Origin: DROE01 sp964569865
GTDB lineage: Bacteria; Pseudomonadota; Alphaproteobacteria; Rhizobiales; Devosiaceae
Assembly (NCBI GenBank): GCA_964569865.1
Contig: CAZMVQ010000005.1
Coordinates: forward strand, 1-59,206
Direction of reading: 5' to 3'
DNA: 59,206 bases
Below, piece by piece: positions 7,800 to 15,642 of this stretch. Numbering within the stretch: position 1 is the stretch's first letter; the number at the start of each line of letters is the position of its first letter. Made by a program: the position numbers and the translations under genes. Under the pieces are notes generated by a model. That model searched no databases and was not told the DNA's origin. It saw only the letters and a program-made list of their open reading frames with translations.

Positions 7800-8438
7800 T
7801 TATTCCGGACGGCTGAATTCACCAGATTTTTGATCCATGATCCATAATTCACCGGTTTTGATGTCAAACCATGCTCCGTGAAGTGCGATTTTTTTATTTT
7901 GCTCCAAGTTAGCAATATAGGGAAAACTTCTAAGGTTTTGAATTGAATGGCGAATTGAAATTCTTTCAAATGCCGTCTGGCGCTCACCGTCGGTCATCAA
8001 ACCATTATCGACAAATTGCTCGCTTACGGGTTTGAGCAAACTTAGCCATTTGCCAATGAAATCACCGGGGGCCAAAGGTTCTTTTAATGGATTGAGGGTG
8101 GCGTTTATGCCTCCGCAGCGGCCGTGGCCCATAACCACAATATTTTGCACTTTTAATGCCTGTACGCCAAATTCAATGGCGGCAGATGTGCCGTGCTGAC
8201 CGGCATCAGGTTCAAACGGGGGTACGAGATTGGCAACATTTCTAAGCACGAACAGTTCACCGGGACCGCAGGAGAATATGGTTTCAGGGGCGGCCCGGCT
8301 ATCGCAACAGGCGATGATCATCGTGGCGGGCTTTTGACCCTTTTCAGCCAGTTCGAGATAGCGCAAACGCTCATCTTCGTGACGATGTTCAATGAAGCCT
8401 TTATAGCCGTTCAATAAATGTTTTGGAAAATTTTGCAT
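7800..8438 (-). CDS. beta-class carbonic anhydrase
   Basis: Hydrates CO2 to bicarbonate in the cytoplasm. It is a 212-residue beta-class enzyme. The zinc ligands are the Cys of IIACCDSRAAPE, then His and Cys of GHGRCGG; the Asp-Arg dyad in CDSR is intact. LRNVANLVPP is also typical. The start ATG at 8438 gives a standard N-terminus (MQNFPKHLLNGYKGF). It lies 84 bases downstream of the MFS gene on the same strand, and a separate promoter cannot be excluded. In related alphaproteobacteria a carbonic anhydrase is often found near leuB and asd. Confidence 0.95.
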   Translation of the reverse strand: MQNFPKHLLNGYKGFIEHRHEDERLRYLELAEKGQKPATMIIACCDSRAAPETIFSCGPGELFVLRNVANLVPPFEPDAGQHGTSAAIEFGVQALKVQNIVVMGHGRCGGINATLNPLKEPLAPGDFIGKWLSLLKPVSEQFVDNGLMTDGERQTAFERISIRHSIQNLRSFPYIANLEQNKKIALHGAWFDIKTGELWIMDQKSGEFSRPE

Positions 8439-8522
8439 GGTTTGATTGAATAATGAAAAGCGGTAAAAAAATCAACATGCAGAAAATCGCATGTGGAAAA
8501 ATAATTTGATATTTGAGCCAAT

Positions 8523-9713
8523 TTATTTAGTCGATTGTACAGACGAAGCAATCTTAACCAGCGCTAACAATATGGCCCCAACCAGAATTATAATGCCCCA
8601 ATATAGAAAATAATCGCTGGATGAGGGAAGTTTTATCAAGGATGGAGAAAGACTCATAATCATGGCAATAACTGCAAAGGCAATTTGAATAAAGGCCTTG
8701 GTCCTTCCAACATCTTGCGGTGCAGCCATTTGTAGAATACGTCCGTCAATTATAATACCGCACATCCAAACGCCAAATCCAAGGGCGGCGTGAACTAAAG
8801 CCAGTGGTATAATGGCGTTCATGAAAGAAAAAATTATCGTCACAATACCAACCAGAAAACACAAAAAATATTCGATGTTTGGCAAGGTTAGTTTTTTTAT
8901 CCCAAGGCTCAAGAGCGCAGCTGCGAGCATGCCTCCGATTGGCCAGGCAGCGTCCACAAAACCAAAATCGTCAGCACCTAATCCAAGATCATCGCGCATA
9001 AAAGAAGACAAAACAGCGTTGGATAGTTGGCCAACCGGGGTTGCTATGGCGGTGATGATAATGAGGGTCCGCAGGGAAGCACTGGAGCGGAACAGTTTTA
9101 GACCACTAATGAAATCCTTATAAAACCCGGCCAGGCCGGGGGCATTTTCTTTGCTCACAACTCCTTTGACAAACGAAGAAGTCAAGAAAATCAAAATGGA
9201 AATAAAAGCTGCAAACAAAAAACCCGATGATGCACCCATGGAATTGATGATTATACCGGTCAGTGCGGTTCCAACAGCTGTTGCCAAAAGGTGGGTTGTT
9301 CTGAAACGGGCTATGGAGTGAAGTATTTTCTCTTTTGTCACATTTGCTTGAATGAGTGCGTCCATGCAGCTTTGAAAAAGCATACGTGATGCGCTAACCA
9401 CTATCACGGTGATGAAAAACCAGATACTTGGCAATTCAGCGTCAATTGCCAGGGCTAACCCCATGATTGCCATGGCAACTGCAATGCCAATATGAGCAGC
9501 AATGGCCAGTGTTTTGCGGTTATGACGATCAACTATTGTTCCCAGTATTGGGCTCAGTACAATAGTTGTTAGCATGGCTACCACAAAAACCTGGCCAACT
9601 ACGGCAACGTCACCGGTAATGATAAGCGTTGTCCAGCCAATACAAACAAGATAGGCCCCGCGCGAAAGGCCAGCAAAAAATTCAATCAAATAAAGAAATG
9701 TCAGGTTGCGCAT
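8523..9713 (-). CDS. MFS transporter
   Basis: A major facilitator superfamily membrane protein of 396 residues with about twelve hydrophobic segments. The loop between helices 2 and 3 carries the family motif A form GTIVDRHNRKTLA. There is a hydrophilic central loop (FVKGVVSKENAPGLAGFYKDF). It resembles the drug/metabolite exporter branch, but the substrate is not readable. A LysR-type regulator gene is divergent across a 233-base gap, the classical arrangement for a regulator and its target transporter. Confidence 0.88.
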   Translation of the reverse strand: MRNLTFLYLIEFFAGLSRGAYLVCIGWTTLIITGDVAVVGQVFVVAMLTTIVLSPILGTIVDRHNRKTLAIAAHIGIAVAMAIMGLALAIDAELPSIWFFITVIVVSASRMLFQSCMDALIQANVTKEKILHSIARFRTTHLLATAVGTALTGIIINSMGASSGFLFAAFISILIFLTSSFVKGVVSKENAPGLAGFYKDFISGLKLFRSSASLRTLIIITAIATPVGQLSNAVLSSFMRDDLGLGADDFGFVDAAWPIGGMLAAALLSLGIKKLTLPNIEYFLCFLVGIVTIIFSFMNAIIPLALVHAALGFGVWMCGIIIDGRILQMAAPQDVGRTKAFIQIAFAVIAMIMSLSPSLIKLPSSSDYFLYWGIIILVGAILLALVKIASSVQSTK

Positions 9714-9946
9714 TATTTAAGGTCTGAATGGTTTGGAGGTCATTGGCCAGGGTGAATTTGAACCTTAAGATTTTTATTCCGACTGTAAACATAAAACGAA
9801 GACAGCTCGGAGGGTCAAATGTGTAATCATGTATTATCTGGCAGTTTGGTTGAAAATGCAGAGAAGTGCATCAAATCAGGCAATTTTGCTGCGTGCTTTG
9901 CAGGTAATATTTGATTTTTTGGGTTTTTAGTGCAAAAAACTCACTA

Positions 9947-10888
9947 ATGCAGATTTTATCGTTACAAATGTTTATTGCGGTTGCGCAGTGCGGCAGCTTC
10001 GCTGAAGTCGCTCGTTCGCTTAATAAAGACGCTTCGAGCATATCGCGGGCCATTGGCTCGCTTGAGCGTCAATTAAATGCAAAACTTTTTTCAAGAACCA
10101 CGCGCAAGGTTGAGCTGACGGCAGCAGGCGAAGTGTTTTTTGATCAGGTGGAACCGTTATTGCTGGGATTTGACGAGGCGCAAAAACTGATCCGCAAGGA
10201 TAAGCATATGGAGGCCGGCAGCTCTGTAAGCAAAGGGCATGTGCGCTTGTTCACTTCATCGGCGATGGGACAAAAAATTATTGTTCCTTTGTTGGCCAAG
10301 TTCAAAAAATCATTTCCCTCGCTTTCAATCGAGCTGGTGCTGGGTGAGGGCAATGTTGATCCTGGAGAAGAAAAATTTGATCTGGTGATCAGCTCGAACC
10401 AATTTTCGTCCTCCAAATTCATTTCGCAAAAGCTGGGTACTTCCAGCTCCATTATTTGCGCCAGCCCTGACTATCTTAAGGATTGTCCGCCATTGCGATC
10501 TCCGCAAAATCTCACCCAACATAAATGCCTGTTACAGCCCTTTACATGGCTTCAGACAGAATGGAAATTTTTTAGCAGGCTTGGTGATGCATCTGAACAA
10601 GCTCAGCAATCAGTTGTACCAACCGGGGAGGTTTTTATTTCAAATGATCTGGCGCGGCTAGAAGCCTGTATCCAAGGGTTGGGACCATCTTTGTTTGAGG
10701 ACTGGATGGTAAAAGAGCAAATTGAAAGCGGTGAGCTGGTCAATGTTTTTCCATTTCACCGGGTAACCTGTGGGGAGATTGAAGGTGATATCTGGTTGAT
10801 TTTCTCTCGCAGAAAATTTTTGCCTGAAAAAACCCGACTTGCCATCAGTTTTTTTAAGCACCATTTAGAAGCTGGACAGGAATACTAA
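9947..10888 (+). CDS. LysR family transcriptional regulator
   Basis: A 313-residue LysR-type regulator. The N-terminal winged helix-turn-helix (MQILSLQMFIAVAQCGSFAEVARSLNKDASSISRAIGSLERQL...LFSRTTRKVELTAAG) is clear, followed by a periplasmic-binding-protein-like effector domain. I chose the ATG at 9947, which gives the usual short lead into the first helix; a TTG 36 bases upstream is possible. Divergent from the MFS transporter, which it probably controls. It has a Ser-rich recognition helix (DASSISRAIGSLE). The effector is unknown. Confidence 0.93.
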   Translation: MQILSLQMFIAVAQCGSFAEVARSLNKDASSISRAIGSLERQLNAKLFSRTTRKVELTAAGEVFFDQVEPLLLGFDEAQKLIRKDKHMEAGSSVSKGHVRLFTSSAMGQKIIVPLLAKFKKSFPSLSIELVLGEGNVDPGEEKFDLVISSNQFSSSKFISQKLGTSSSIICASPDYLKDCPPLRSPQNLTQHKCLLQPFTWLQTEWKFFSRLGDASEQAQQSVVPTGEVFISNDLARLEACIQGLGPSLFEDWMVKEQIESGELVNVFPFHRVTCGEIEGDIWLIFSRRKFLPEKTRLAISFFKHHLEAGQEY

Positions 10889-10907
10889 TTTTCACGAGGA
10901 GAAAAAA

Positions 10908-11126
10908 ATGATTATCTACAGGTTTTTAACCGGCGATGATGATGCGAAATTTTGTCACAAAGTGACAAAGGCCCTAAGTGAGGGCTGGCAGTTACAAGGG
11001 GATCCGCAATATACGGGAAGCCCGATATCAGGCCTTAGGTGCGGGCAGGCGGTGATTAAAAAAGTTGAAGATCAGCCCTATGACAAAGATAAAAAGCTTA
11101 CCGATTATCAGGATCACGATCTTTAA
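10908..11126 (+). CDS. DUF1737 domain protein
   Basis: A 72-residue protein matching the DUF1737 pattern: MIIYRFLTGDDDAKFCHKV at the start, GWQLQGDPQYTG in the middle and GQAVIKKV before a charged tail. The function of the family is unknown. CGAGGAG lies about seven bases before the ATG, a strong ribosome site. It starts 19 bases after the LysR gene and may be co-transcribed with it. Confidence 0.85.
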   Translation: MIIYRFLTGDDDAKFCHKVTKALSEGWQLQGDPQYTGSPISGLRCGQAVIKKVEDQPYDKDKKLTDYQDHDL

Positions 11127-11165
11127 TCGTGTTGACAGTTTGAATTCCATTTTGCATTTTTGGGT

Positions 11166-11732
11166 ATGATTACAAAATTCAACATCGCAGAACGGTTGGC
11201 TTTACGCCTTAAAGAAGCCCGCAAAAGCAAGGGGCTAAATCTTGAAGCCCTGAGCAATCTGTCGGGGGTTTCACGCTCTATGCTTTCACAAATTGAGCGG
11301 GGGGAGAGCAGTCCGACCGTGGCAACGCTGTGGAATTTAACGCGAGCATTGCAGGTTGATTTTGCCGGGTTGCTGGACGAGGGCGATGGGGAAAGCACCA
11401 TAAAAGAGATTATGCGGGCCAGCCGCACGCCCTCAATTGATAGTCAGGGCGAGGGGTGTCAAATTCATATTCTTAGTCCGCCGGATCAGGCAGGCGAGCT
11501 TGAAGTATATGAAATTACGTTTTCTGCCAACGGAAAGCTGATCAGCGAGCCGCACAGGCAGGGCTGTGTCGAGCATATGAGCGTGCTTGAGGGAACGCTA
11601 AAAGTTATTGCAGGCGATGAGGAGGCTGAACTATTTAAGGGTGATACCATTAGATATTGTGCCGATTGCCCCCATTCAATCCATGCAAATGCAAAGCCGG
11701 CCAAAGCTCTGCTGCTTGTTTACAATTCTTAG
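11166..11732 (+). CDS. XRE family transcriptional regulator with C-terminal cupin sensor
   Basis: A 188-residue regulator. Residues about 8-65 form an XRE helix-turn-helix (LRLKEARKSKGLNLEALSNLSGVSRSMLSQIERGESSPTV region), and residues about 105-185 a cupin ligand-binding fold (EPHRQGCVEHMSVLEGTLKV...GDTIRYCADCPHSIHAN). No Shine-Dalgarno is seen; a TTG two codons upstream is the alternative start. A TTGACA at 11132-11137 lies at a distance that would give a very short or leaderless transcript, but the -10 is poor. It sits 83 bases upstream of kbl-tdh and is the likely regulator of threonine degradation, with an amino acid or related ligand inferred. Confidence 0.9.
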   Translation: MITKFNIAERLALRLKEARKSKGLNLEALSNLSGVSRSMLSQIERGESSPTVATLWNLTRALQVDFAGLLDEGDGESTIKEIMRASRTPSIDSQGEGCQIHILSPPDQAGELEVYEITFSANGKLISEPHRQGCVEHMSVLEGTLKVIAGDEEAELFKGDTIRYCADCPHSIHANAKPAKALLLVYNS

Positions 11733-11735
11733 AAA

Positions 11736-11768
11736 ATCCATTATATTGGATTAATATCCAGTATATTG
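11736..11768. promoter_or_regulatory. direct-repeat operator candidate upstream of kbl
   Basis: Two 13-bp direct repeats, ATCCATTATATTG (11736-11748) and ATCCAGTATATTG (11756-11768), differ at one base and are offset by exactly 20 bp, about two helical turns. They start four bases after the XRE-cupin stop and lie 48-80 bases before the kbl ATG. The same-face spacing fits cooperative binding by the neighbouring regulator. The AT-rich core could also contain the kbl promoter. Repeats are seen; protein binding is inference. Confidence 0.5.
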
Positions 11769-11815
11769 AAAGCGCTCGCCAATGAAAATCGCGAGTGTGA
11801 AAGCTGAGGGTTTCC

Positions 11816-13021
11816 ATGACAAAATCATTCCATGATCACATCAGTGCCAGTTTACACGAAATTGAAACCGCAGGGCTTTATAAGCGCGAGCGTCAGATTG
11901 CTTCGCCTCAGGCCGGGCGCATTGATGTGCGGGTCGATGGCAAGATCCATGAGCGGGTCGTTAATCTTTGTGCCAATAATTATCTTGGCCTTGCTGATAA
12001 TCCCCGATTGATTAAGGCCGCAAAAACCGCCCTTGAAACAAAAGGTCTGGGTTTGGCGTCGGTAAGATTTATTTGTGGCACGCAGGAAGAGCATAAAGAG
12101 CTTGAGCAAAAGCTGGCCGGATTTTTAGGCAAAGACGATGCTATTTTGTTTGCCGCCTGTTTTGATGCCAATGGGGGATTATTTGAGCCTTTATTGAATG
12201 GCGAAGATGCGATTATTTCAGATGCGCTCAACCATGCCTCGATTATTGATGGAATTAGATTGTGTAAGGCCAAGCGCTATCGTTATGCAAATTCTGACAT
12301 GGCGGATCTTGAAGCGCGTTTGATTGAGGCCAAAGAAGCCGGGGCGCGATATATTATGATTGCCACCGACGGGGTATTCTCCATGGATGGGCATCTGGCC
12401 AAACTGCCTCAGATTACGCAATTGGCAAAAAAATATGATGCAATCGTAATGGTGGATGATTGCCATGCCACGGGTTTTATGGGGCCTGAGGGAAGGGGAA
12501 CGCCTGCCCATTTTAATGTGGCAGAGGGAGTGGATATTCTCACAGGCACGCTTGGCAAGGCGCTGGGCGGATCTATGGGCGGATATATTGCAGGCTCCCA
12601 ACCGGTAATTGATATGTTGCGGCAGCGGGCGCGGCCATATTTGTTTTCCAATTCCCTTCCGCCCATGATCGTGGCAGCCGGGCTGGAGGCCCTTGATCTG
12701 GTTGAAGAAAGTGATGACCTGCGAACCAAATTGTTTGAAAATACCAGGTTCTGGCGTGCCGGGCTTGAAAAATTGGGATTTGACCTGCCGTCAGGGGAGC
12801 ACCCGATTGTACCGGTTATGCTGGGGGATGCAAAACTGGCTCAGGCGATGGCGGCGCAGTTGTTTGAGCAGGGTATTTTTGTCGCCGGGTTCTTTTTTCC
12901 CGTGGTGCCCAAGGGCACTGCACGTATTCGTACCCAGATGAGCGCCGCTTTAAGCACAAATGATCTTGAATTTGCGCTGGCAGCGTTTGAAAAGTGCGGT
13001 AAAGCACTGGAGGTGATCTGA
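11816..13021 (+). CDS. kbl: glycine C-acetyltransferase (2-amino-3-ketobutyrate CoA ligase)
   Basis: A PLP enzyme that splits 2-amino-3-ketobutyrate with CoA into glycine and acetyl-CoA, the second step of threonine degradation by Tdh-Kbl. The protein has 401 residues. Family signatures are NLCANNYLGLADNPRLIKAA, GLGLASVRFICGTQEEHKELE, the PLP aspartate/histidine in DDCHATGFMG, and the PLP lysine in GTLGKALGGSMGGY. The stop TGA shares one base with the tdh start (TGATG), so the pair is translationally coupled. It follows the operator repeats and XRE-cupin gene. Confidence 0.97.
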   Translation: MTKSFHDHISASLHEIETAGLYKRERQIASPQAGRIDVRVDGKIHERVVNLCANNYLGLADNPRLIKAAKTALETKGLGLASVRFICGTQEEHKELEQKLAGFLGKDDAILFAACFDANGGLFEPLLNGEDAIISDALNHASIIDGIRLCKAKRYRYANSDMADLEARLIEAKEAGARYIMIATDGVFSMDGHLAKLPQITQLAKKYDAIVMVDDCHATGFMGPEGRGTPAHFNVAEGVDILTGTLGKALGGSMGGYIAGSQPVIDMLRQRARPYLFSNSLPPMIVAAGLEALDLVEESDDLRTKLFENTRFWRAGLEKLGFDLPSGEHPIVPVMLGDAKLAQAMAAQLFEQGIFVAGFFFPVVPKGTARIRTQMSAALSTNDLEFALAAFEKCGKALEVI

Positions 13022-14067
13022 TGGGTCTCTCCAATGGCATGAAGGCGCTTGTTAAGGCTAAGCCGGTTGAAGGGTTGTGGATGCAACACGAGCCGGTGCC
13101 GGAAATCGGTTTGGATGATGTTCTTATCAAGATCAAAAAAACCGGAATTTGCGGCACAGATATTCATATATGGAACTGGGATGAATGGTCGCAAAAAACC
13201 GTTCCGGTTCCTTTGATAACCGGCCATGAATTTGCCGGTGAAATTGTTGCAATGGGCAGCAATGTTACAGATTTGAGCATTGGCCAGCGGGTAACCGGAG
13301 AGGGGCATCTCATCGGCAACAAGAGCCGGGCCAGTCGGTCCGGTAAGTTTCATCTTGACCCGCAAACCCGCGGGATCGGAGTAAATGAAAATGGTGCCTT
13401 TGCGCAATATTTGCGCCTGCCAGCTTTTAATGTGGTGCCATTGCCTGACAATATCAGTGATGAAATCGGTGCAATTTTAGATCCGTTGGGCAATGCTGTT
13501 CATACGGCACTGTCGTTTGATCTGGTGGGCGAGGATGTTTTGATAACTGGTGCCGGACCGATTGGAATAATGGCGGCTGCGGTGGCCAAGCATATCGGGG
13601 CGCGCAATGTTGTGATTACCGATATCAATCAGGACAGGCTGGATCTGGCGCGCAAAGTTGCCAATGTCACCGCCGTCAATGTCTCCACATCCGATCTGAA
13701 TGATATTTCGAGCGAGTTGGGGATTGTTGAAGGTTTTGATGTGGGGCTGGAGATGAGCGGTTCGCAAATCGCGCTGGATCAGATGATCGAGGAGATGATC
13801 ATCGGGGGGCGCATCGCCATGCTGGGCATTCCGCCGGGCAAATCAGCCGTTGACTGGTCAAAGATTGTTCTAAAGTCCATCACCATCAAAGGGGTTTATG
13901 GGCGCGAGATATTTGAGACATGGTATAAAATGTTGGCCATGTTGCAAAATGGTCTGGATGTCAGCGCTGTCATAACCCACCGCTTCAAAGTTGATGAATT
14001 TGAAGCAGGGTTTGCCGCGATGAAATCCGGCTCCAGCGGCAAAGTAGTGTTGGACTGGATGGAGTAA
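13021..14067 (+). CDS. tdh: L-threonine 3-dehydrogenase lacking the structural zinc cysteines
   Basis: Oxidises threonine to 2-amino-3-ketobutyrate with NAD; the partner Kbl is encoded directly upstream with an overlapping TGATG. The 348-residue zinc-dependent MDR enzyme has the catalytic site ICGTDIHIWNWDEWSQKTVPVP and GHEFAGE, and the NAD site GAGPIGIMAAAVA. The lobe that in E. coli Tdh carries four structural-zinc cysteines reads GEGHLIGNKSRASRSGKFHL, with none of the four present. A second in-frame ATG at 13039 matches the E. coli start; I keep 13021 because of the coupling overlap. I believe related alphaproteobacterial enzymes share this loss, from memory. Confidence 0.95.
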   Translation: MGLSNGMKALVKAKPVEGLWMQHEPVPEIGLDDVLIKIKKTGICGTDIHIWNWDEWSQKTVPVPLITGHEFAGEIVAMGSNVTDLSIGQRVTGEGHLIGNKSRASRSGKFHLDPQTRGIGVNENGAFAQYLRLPAFNVVPLPDNISDEIGAILDPLGNAVHTALSFDLVGEDVLITGAGPIGIMAAAVAKHIGARNVVITDINQDRLDLARKVANVTAVNVSTSDLNDISSELGIVEGFDVGLEMSGSQIALDQMIEEMIIGGRIAMLGIPPGKSAVDWSKIVLKSITIKGVYGREIFETWYKMLAMLQNGLDVSAVITHRFKVDEFEAGFAAMKSGSSGKVVLDWME

Positions 14068-14113
14068 ATCTCGTCAGAACCCGATAATGCATATTAGTCA
14101 GTCTGTTAGTGTT

Positions 14114-14530
14114 TTAAGGGCTGACTTTCCACCTTCCCCAAAATACAAACAGGGACAATGCCAGCAAAATTGAATTTATCTGTATGGTCGAGCTGGTTTC
14201 CCCAAGATTGGCGTGGACAATAATCGCTAAAACCTGAATGGTGGCAAAGCCAATGGCGGCCAGTGGTGTCAGCCAGGGCAAAATTTTTGTTGCTGTGGGC
14301 AGTATAACTGCCAGTGCACCGATTATTTCAATGGCGCCGATCAGTCTTGGCAACCAAGCAGGGGAAGCGGCGACAAAGCGCATTGTTTCTGTAAGATCTG
14401 AAATCGGCATGGTCAATTTCACGGCCCCAAACATTCCAAATATCAATGCCAGCAGAATTTGAGCGCACCAGATTACGATGGATTTGCCATTTGATTTTGG
14501 GCTATCTACAATTTCGTTGCTGTTTGTCAT
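14114..14530 (-). CDS. DoxX family membrane protein
   Basis: A 138-residue membrane protein with four hydrophobic segments in the DoxX arrangement (IVIWCAQILLALIFGMFGAVKL; RLIGAIEIIGALAVILPTATKILPWLTPLAAIGFA). The function of the family is poorly defined; some members work with thiol or quinone systems. I chose the ATG at 14530, preceded by GGA, because upstream in-frame sequence has no membrane or domain character. It points toward tdh and away from sdhC, so it stands alone. Confidence 0.85.
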   Translation of the reverse strand: MTNSNEIVDSPKSNGKSIVIWCAQILLALIFGMFGAVKLTMPISDLTETMRFVAASPAWLPRLIGAIEIIGALAVILPTATKILPWLTPLAAIGFATIQVLAIIVHANLGETSSTIQINSILLALSLFVFWGRWKVSP

Positions 14531-14768
14531 GTGGTCCAGTTCCGTAAGTTTTCCTGATTTTTGTGGCCATATATATGTTTGAAACACCATATTACACAAG
14601 AAGATTTGTTGTGTTCTCATGGGATTTTGAACACATAAAGCAGGTTTGGTGCAACGGGATGGTAAATAACGAGCCGGATCCATTCCGACCTAGCCTTTGA
14701 CGAATCTTTTGAAGCCGGTTAATAAGACTGGAGCGCCCAATTTCTCCGTTCAAAAATTTGTAATTTCA

Positions 14769-14798
14769 TTGGTTTTTTGGAAATTAAGGCACTATATT
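14769..14798 (+). promoter_or_regulatory. candidate promoter of the sdh-led TCA cluster
   Basis: TTGGTT (14769-14774) and TATATT (14793-14798) are separated by 18 bases, ending 19 bases before the sdhC ATG, with AGCGAGG as a possible ribosome site in between. This is a pattern match only. No binding sites of known regulators are recognised in the 287-base gap upstream. Confidence 0.35.
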
Positions 14799-14817
14799 CT
14801 TCTAGCGAGGTTTTGGC

Positions 14818-15246
14818 ATGAGCCAATCACAAAGGCCCCATTCAGTAAGTTCCGATTCCGAGCGATCTCAATCGGGGCGGCCATTATCTCCGCATCTGGA
14901 GATTTATCAGTTTTCATTGACTATGGCGCTTTCGATTTTGCATCGGATAACCGGGGTGGGTCTTTATATGGGCACTGCTCTTTTGGCCTTTTGGCTAATT
15001 GCAGCGGCCATGGGACCAACTCAGCTTGATCTGGTTTATATGATTATGGGCAACTGGTTTGGGCAATTGATCATGCTTGGATTTACCTGGGCACTGTTTC
15101 AGCACATGCTTGGCGGTATTAAACATTTCATTTGGGATGTGGGGGCTGGGCTGGAGCCAGATCAGCGCAAAGCTCTTTCGTGGTTCACCATTATTGGGGG
15201 AGTGATTTTAACCGCTCTTACGTGGACGTTTTTTGTATGGATTTAG
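14818..15246 (+). CDS. sdhC: succinate dehydrogenase cytochrome b556 subunit
   Basis: A membrane anchor of complex II that binds heme b and ubiquinone. The 142-residue protein starts with a polar tail, then shows the family signature RPLSPHLEIYQFSLTMALSILHRITGVGLY and three hydrophobic helices. The histidine in FQHMLGGIKHFIWD is the expected heme ligand region. The ATG at 14818 is 11 bases after AGCGAGG. It opens the sdhCDA cluster, with sdhD starting 11 bases after its stop. Confidence 0.95.
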   Translation: MSQSQRPHSVSSDSERSQSGRPLSPHLEIYQFSLTMALSILHRITGVGLYMGTALLAFWLIAAAMGPTQLDLVYMIMGNWFGQLIMLGFTWALFQHMLGGIKHFIWDVGAGLEPDQRKALSWFTIIGGVILTALTWTFFVWI

Positions 15247-15257
15247 GAATTTAAAGC

Positions 15258-15638
15258 ATGGGCATGCGCACTCCATTTGCAATCATTTCGGGCAGTGGCT
15301 CTATAAAACAGGGTACCACGCATTTTTGGCATCAGCGACTAACCGCGCTGGCCAATGTTCCCCTGACCCTGTTTCTGGTCTGGCTGGTGGCTCGGCTGGC
15401 AGGCGCAGACCGGGCTGAAATGATTGAAGTAATTTCCAACCCTGTTATTGCCGGGGTGATTGTTTTGGCAATAATCGGGATATTCTGGCACATGGCGCTT
15501 GGCATGCAGGTGGTCATTGAAGATTATGTACATTCAGAAGGCATGAAAATATTTCTTATTATTTTCAATAATTTTTTTGCGTTTGCAATTGGTGCCTTAA
15601 GCATAGTTGCCGTGTTAATGCTGGGTTTTGGGGGCTGA
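15258..15638 (+). CDS. sdhD: succinate dehydrogenase hydrophobic membrane anchor subunit
   Basis: The second membrane anchor of complex II, 126 residues with three hydrophobic helices. The N-terminal GSGSIKQGTTHFWHQRLTAL and the FWHMALGMQVVIEDYVHSEG stretch (heme His and the Asp-Tyr quinone-site pair) are typical of alphaproteobacterial SdhD. It lies between sdhC and sdhA with short gaps (11 and 4 bases). Confidence 0.95.
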   Translation: MGMRTPFAIISGSGSIKQGTTHFWHQRLTALANVPLTLFLVWLVARLAGADRAEMIEVISNPVIAGVIVLAIIGIFWHMALGMQVVIEDYVHSEGMKIFLIIFNNFFAFAIGALSIVAVLMLGFGG

Positions 15639-15642
15639 TCAA

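Noticed and set aside
14697..15029. Open frame overlapping the sdhC start
   Set aside because: It overlaps the well-supported sdhC in another frame and has no domain resemblance.
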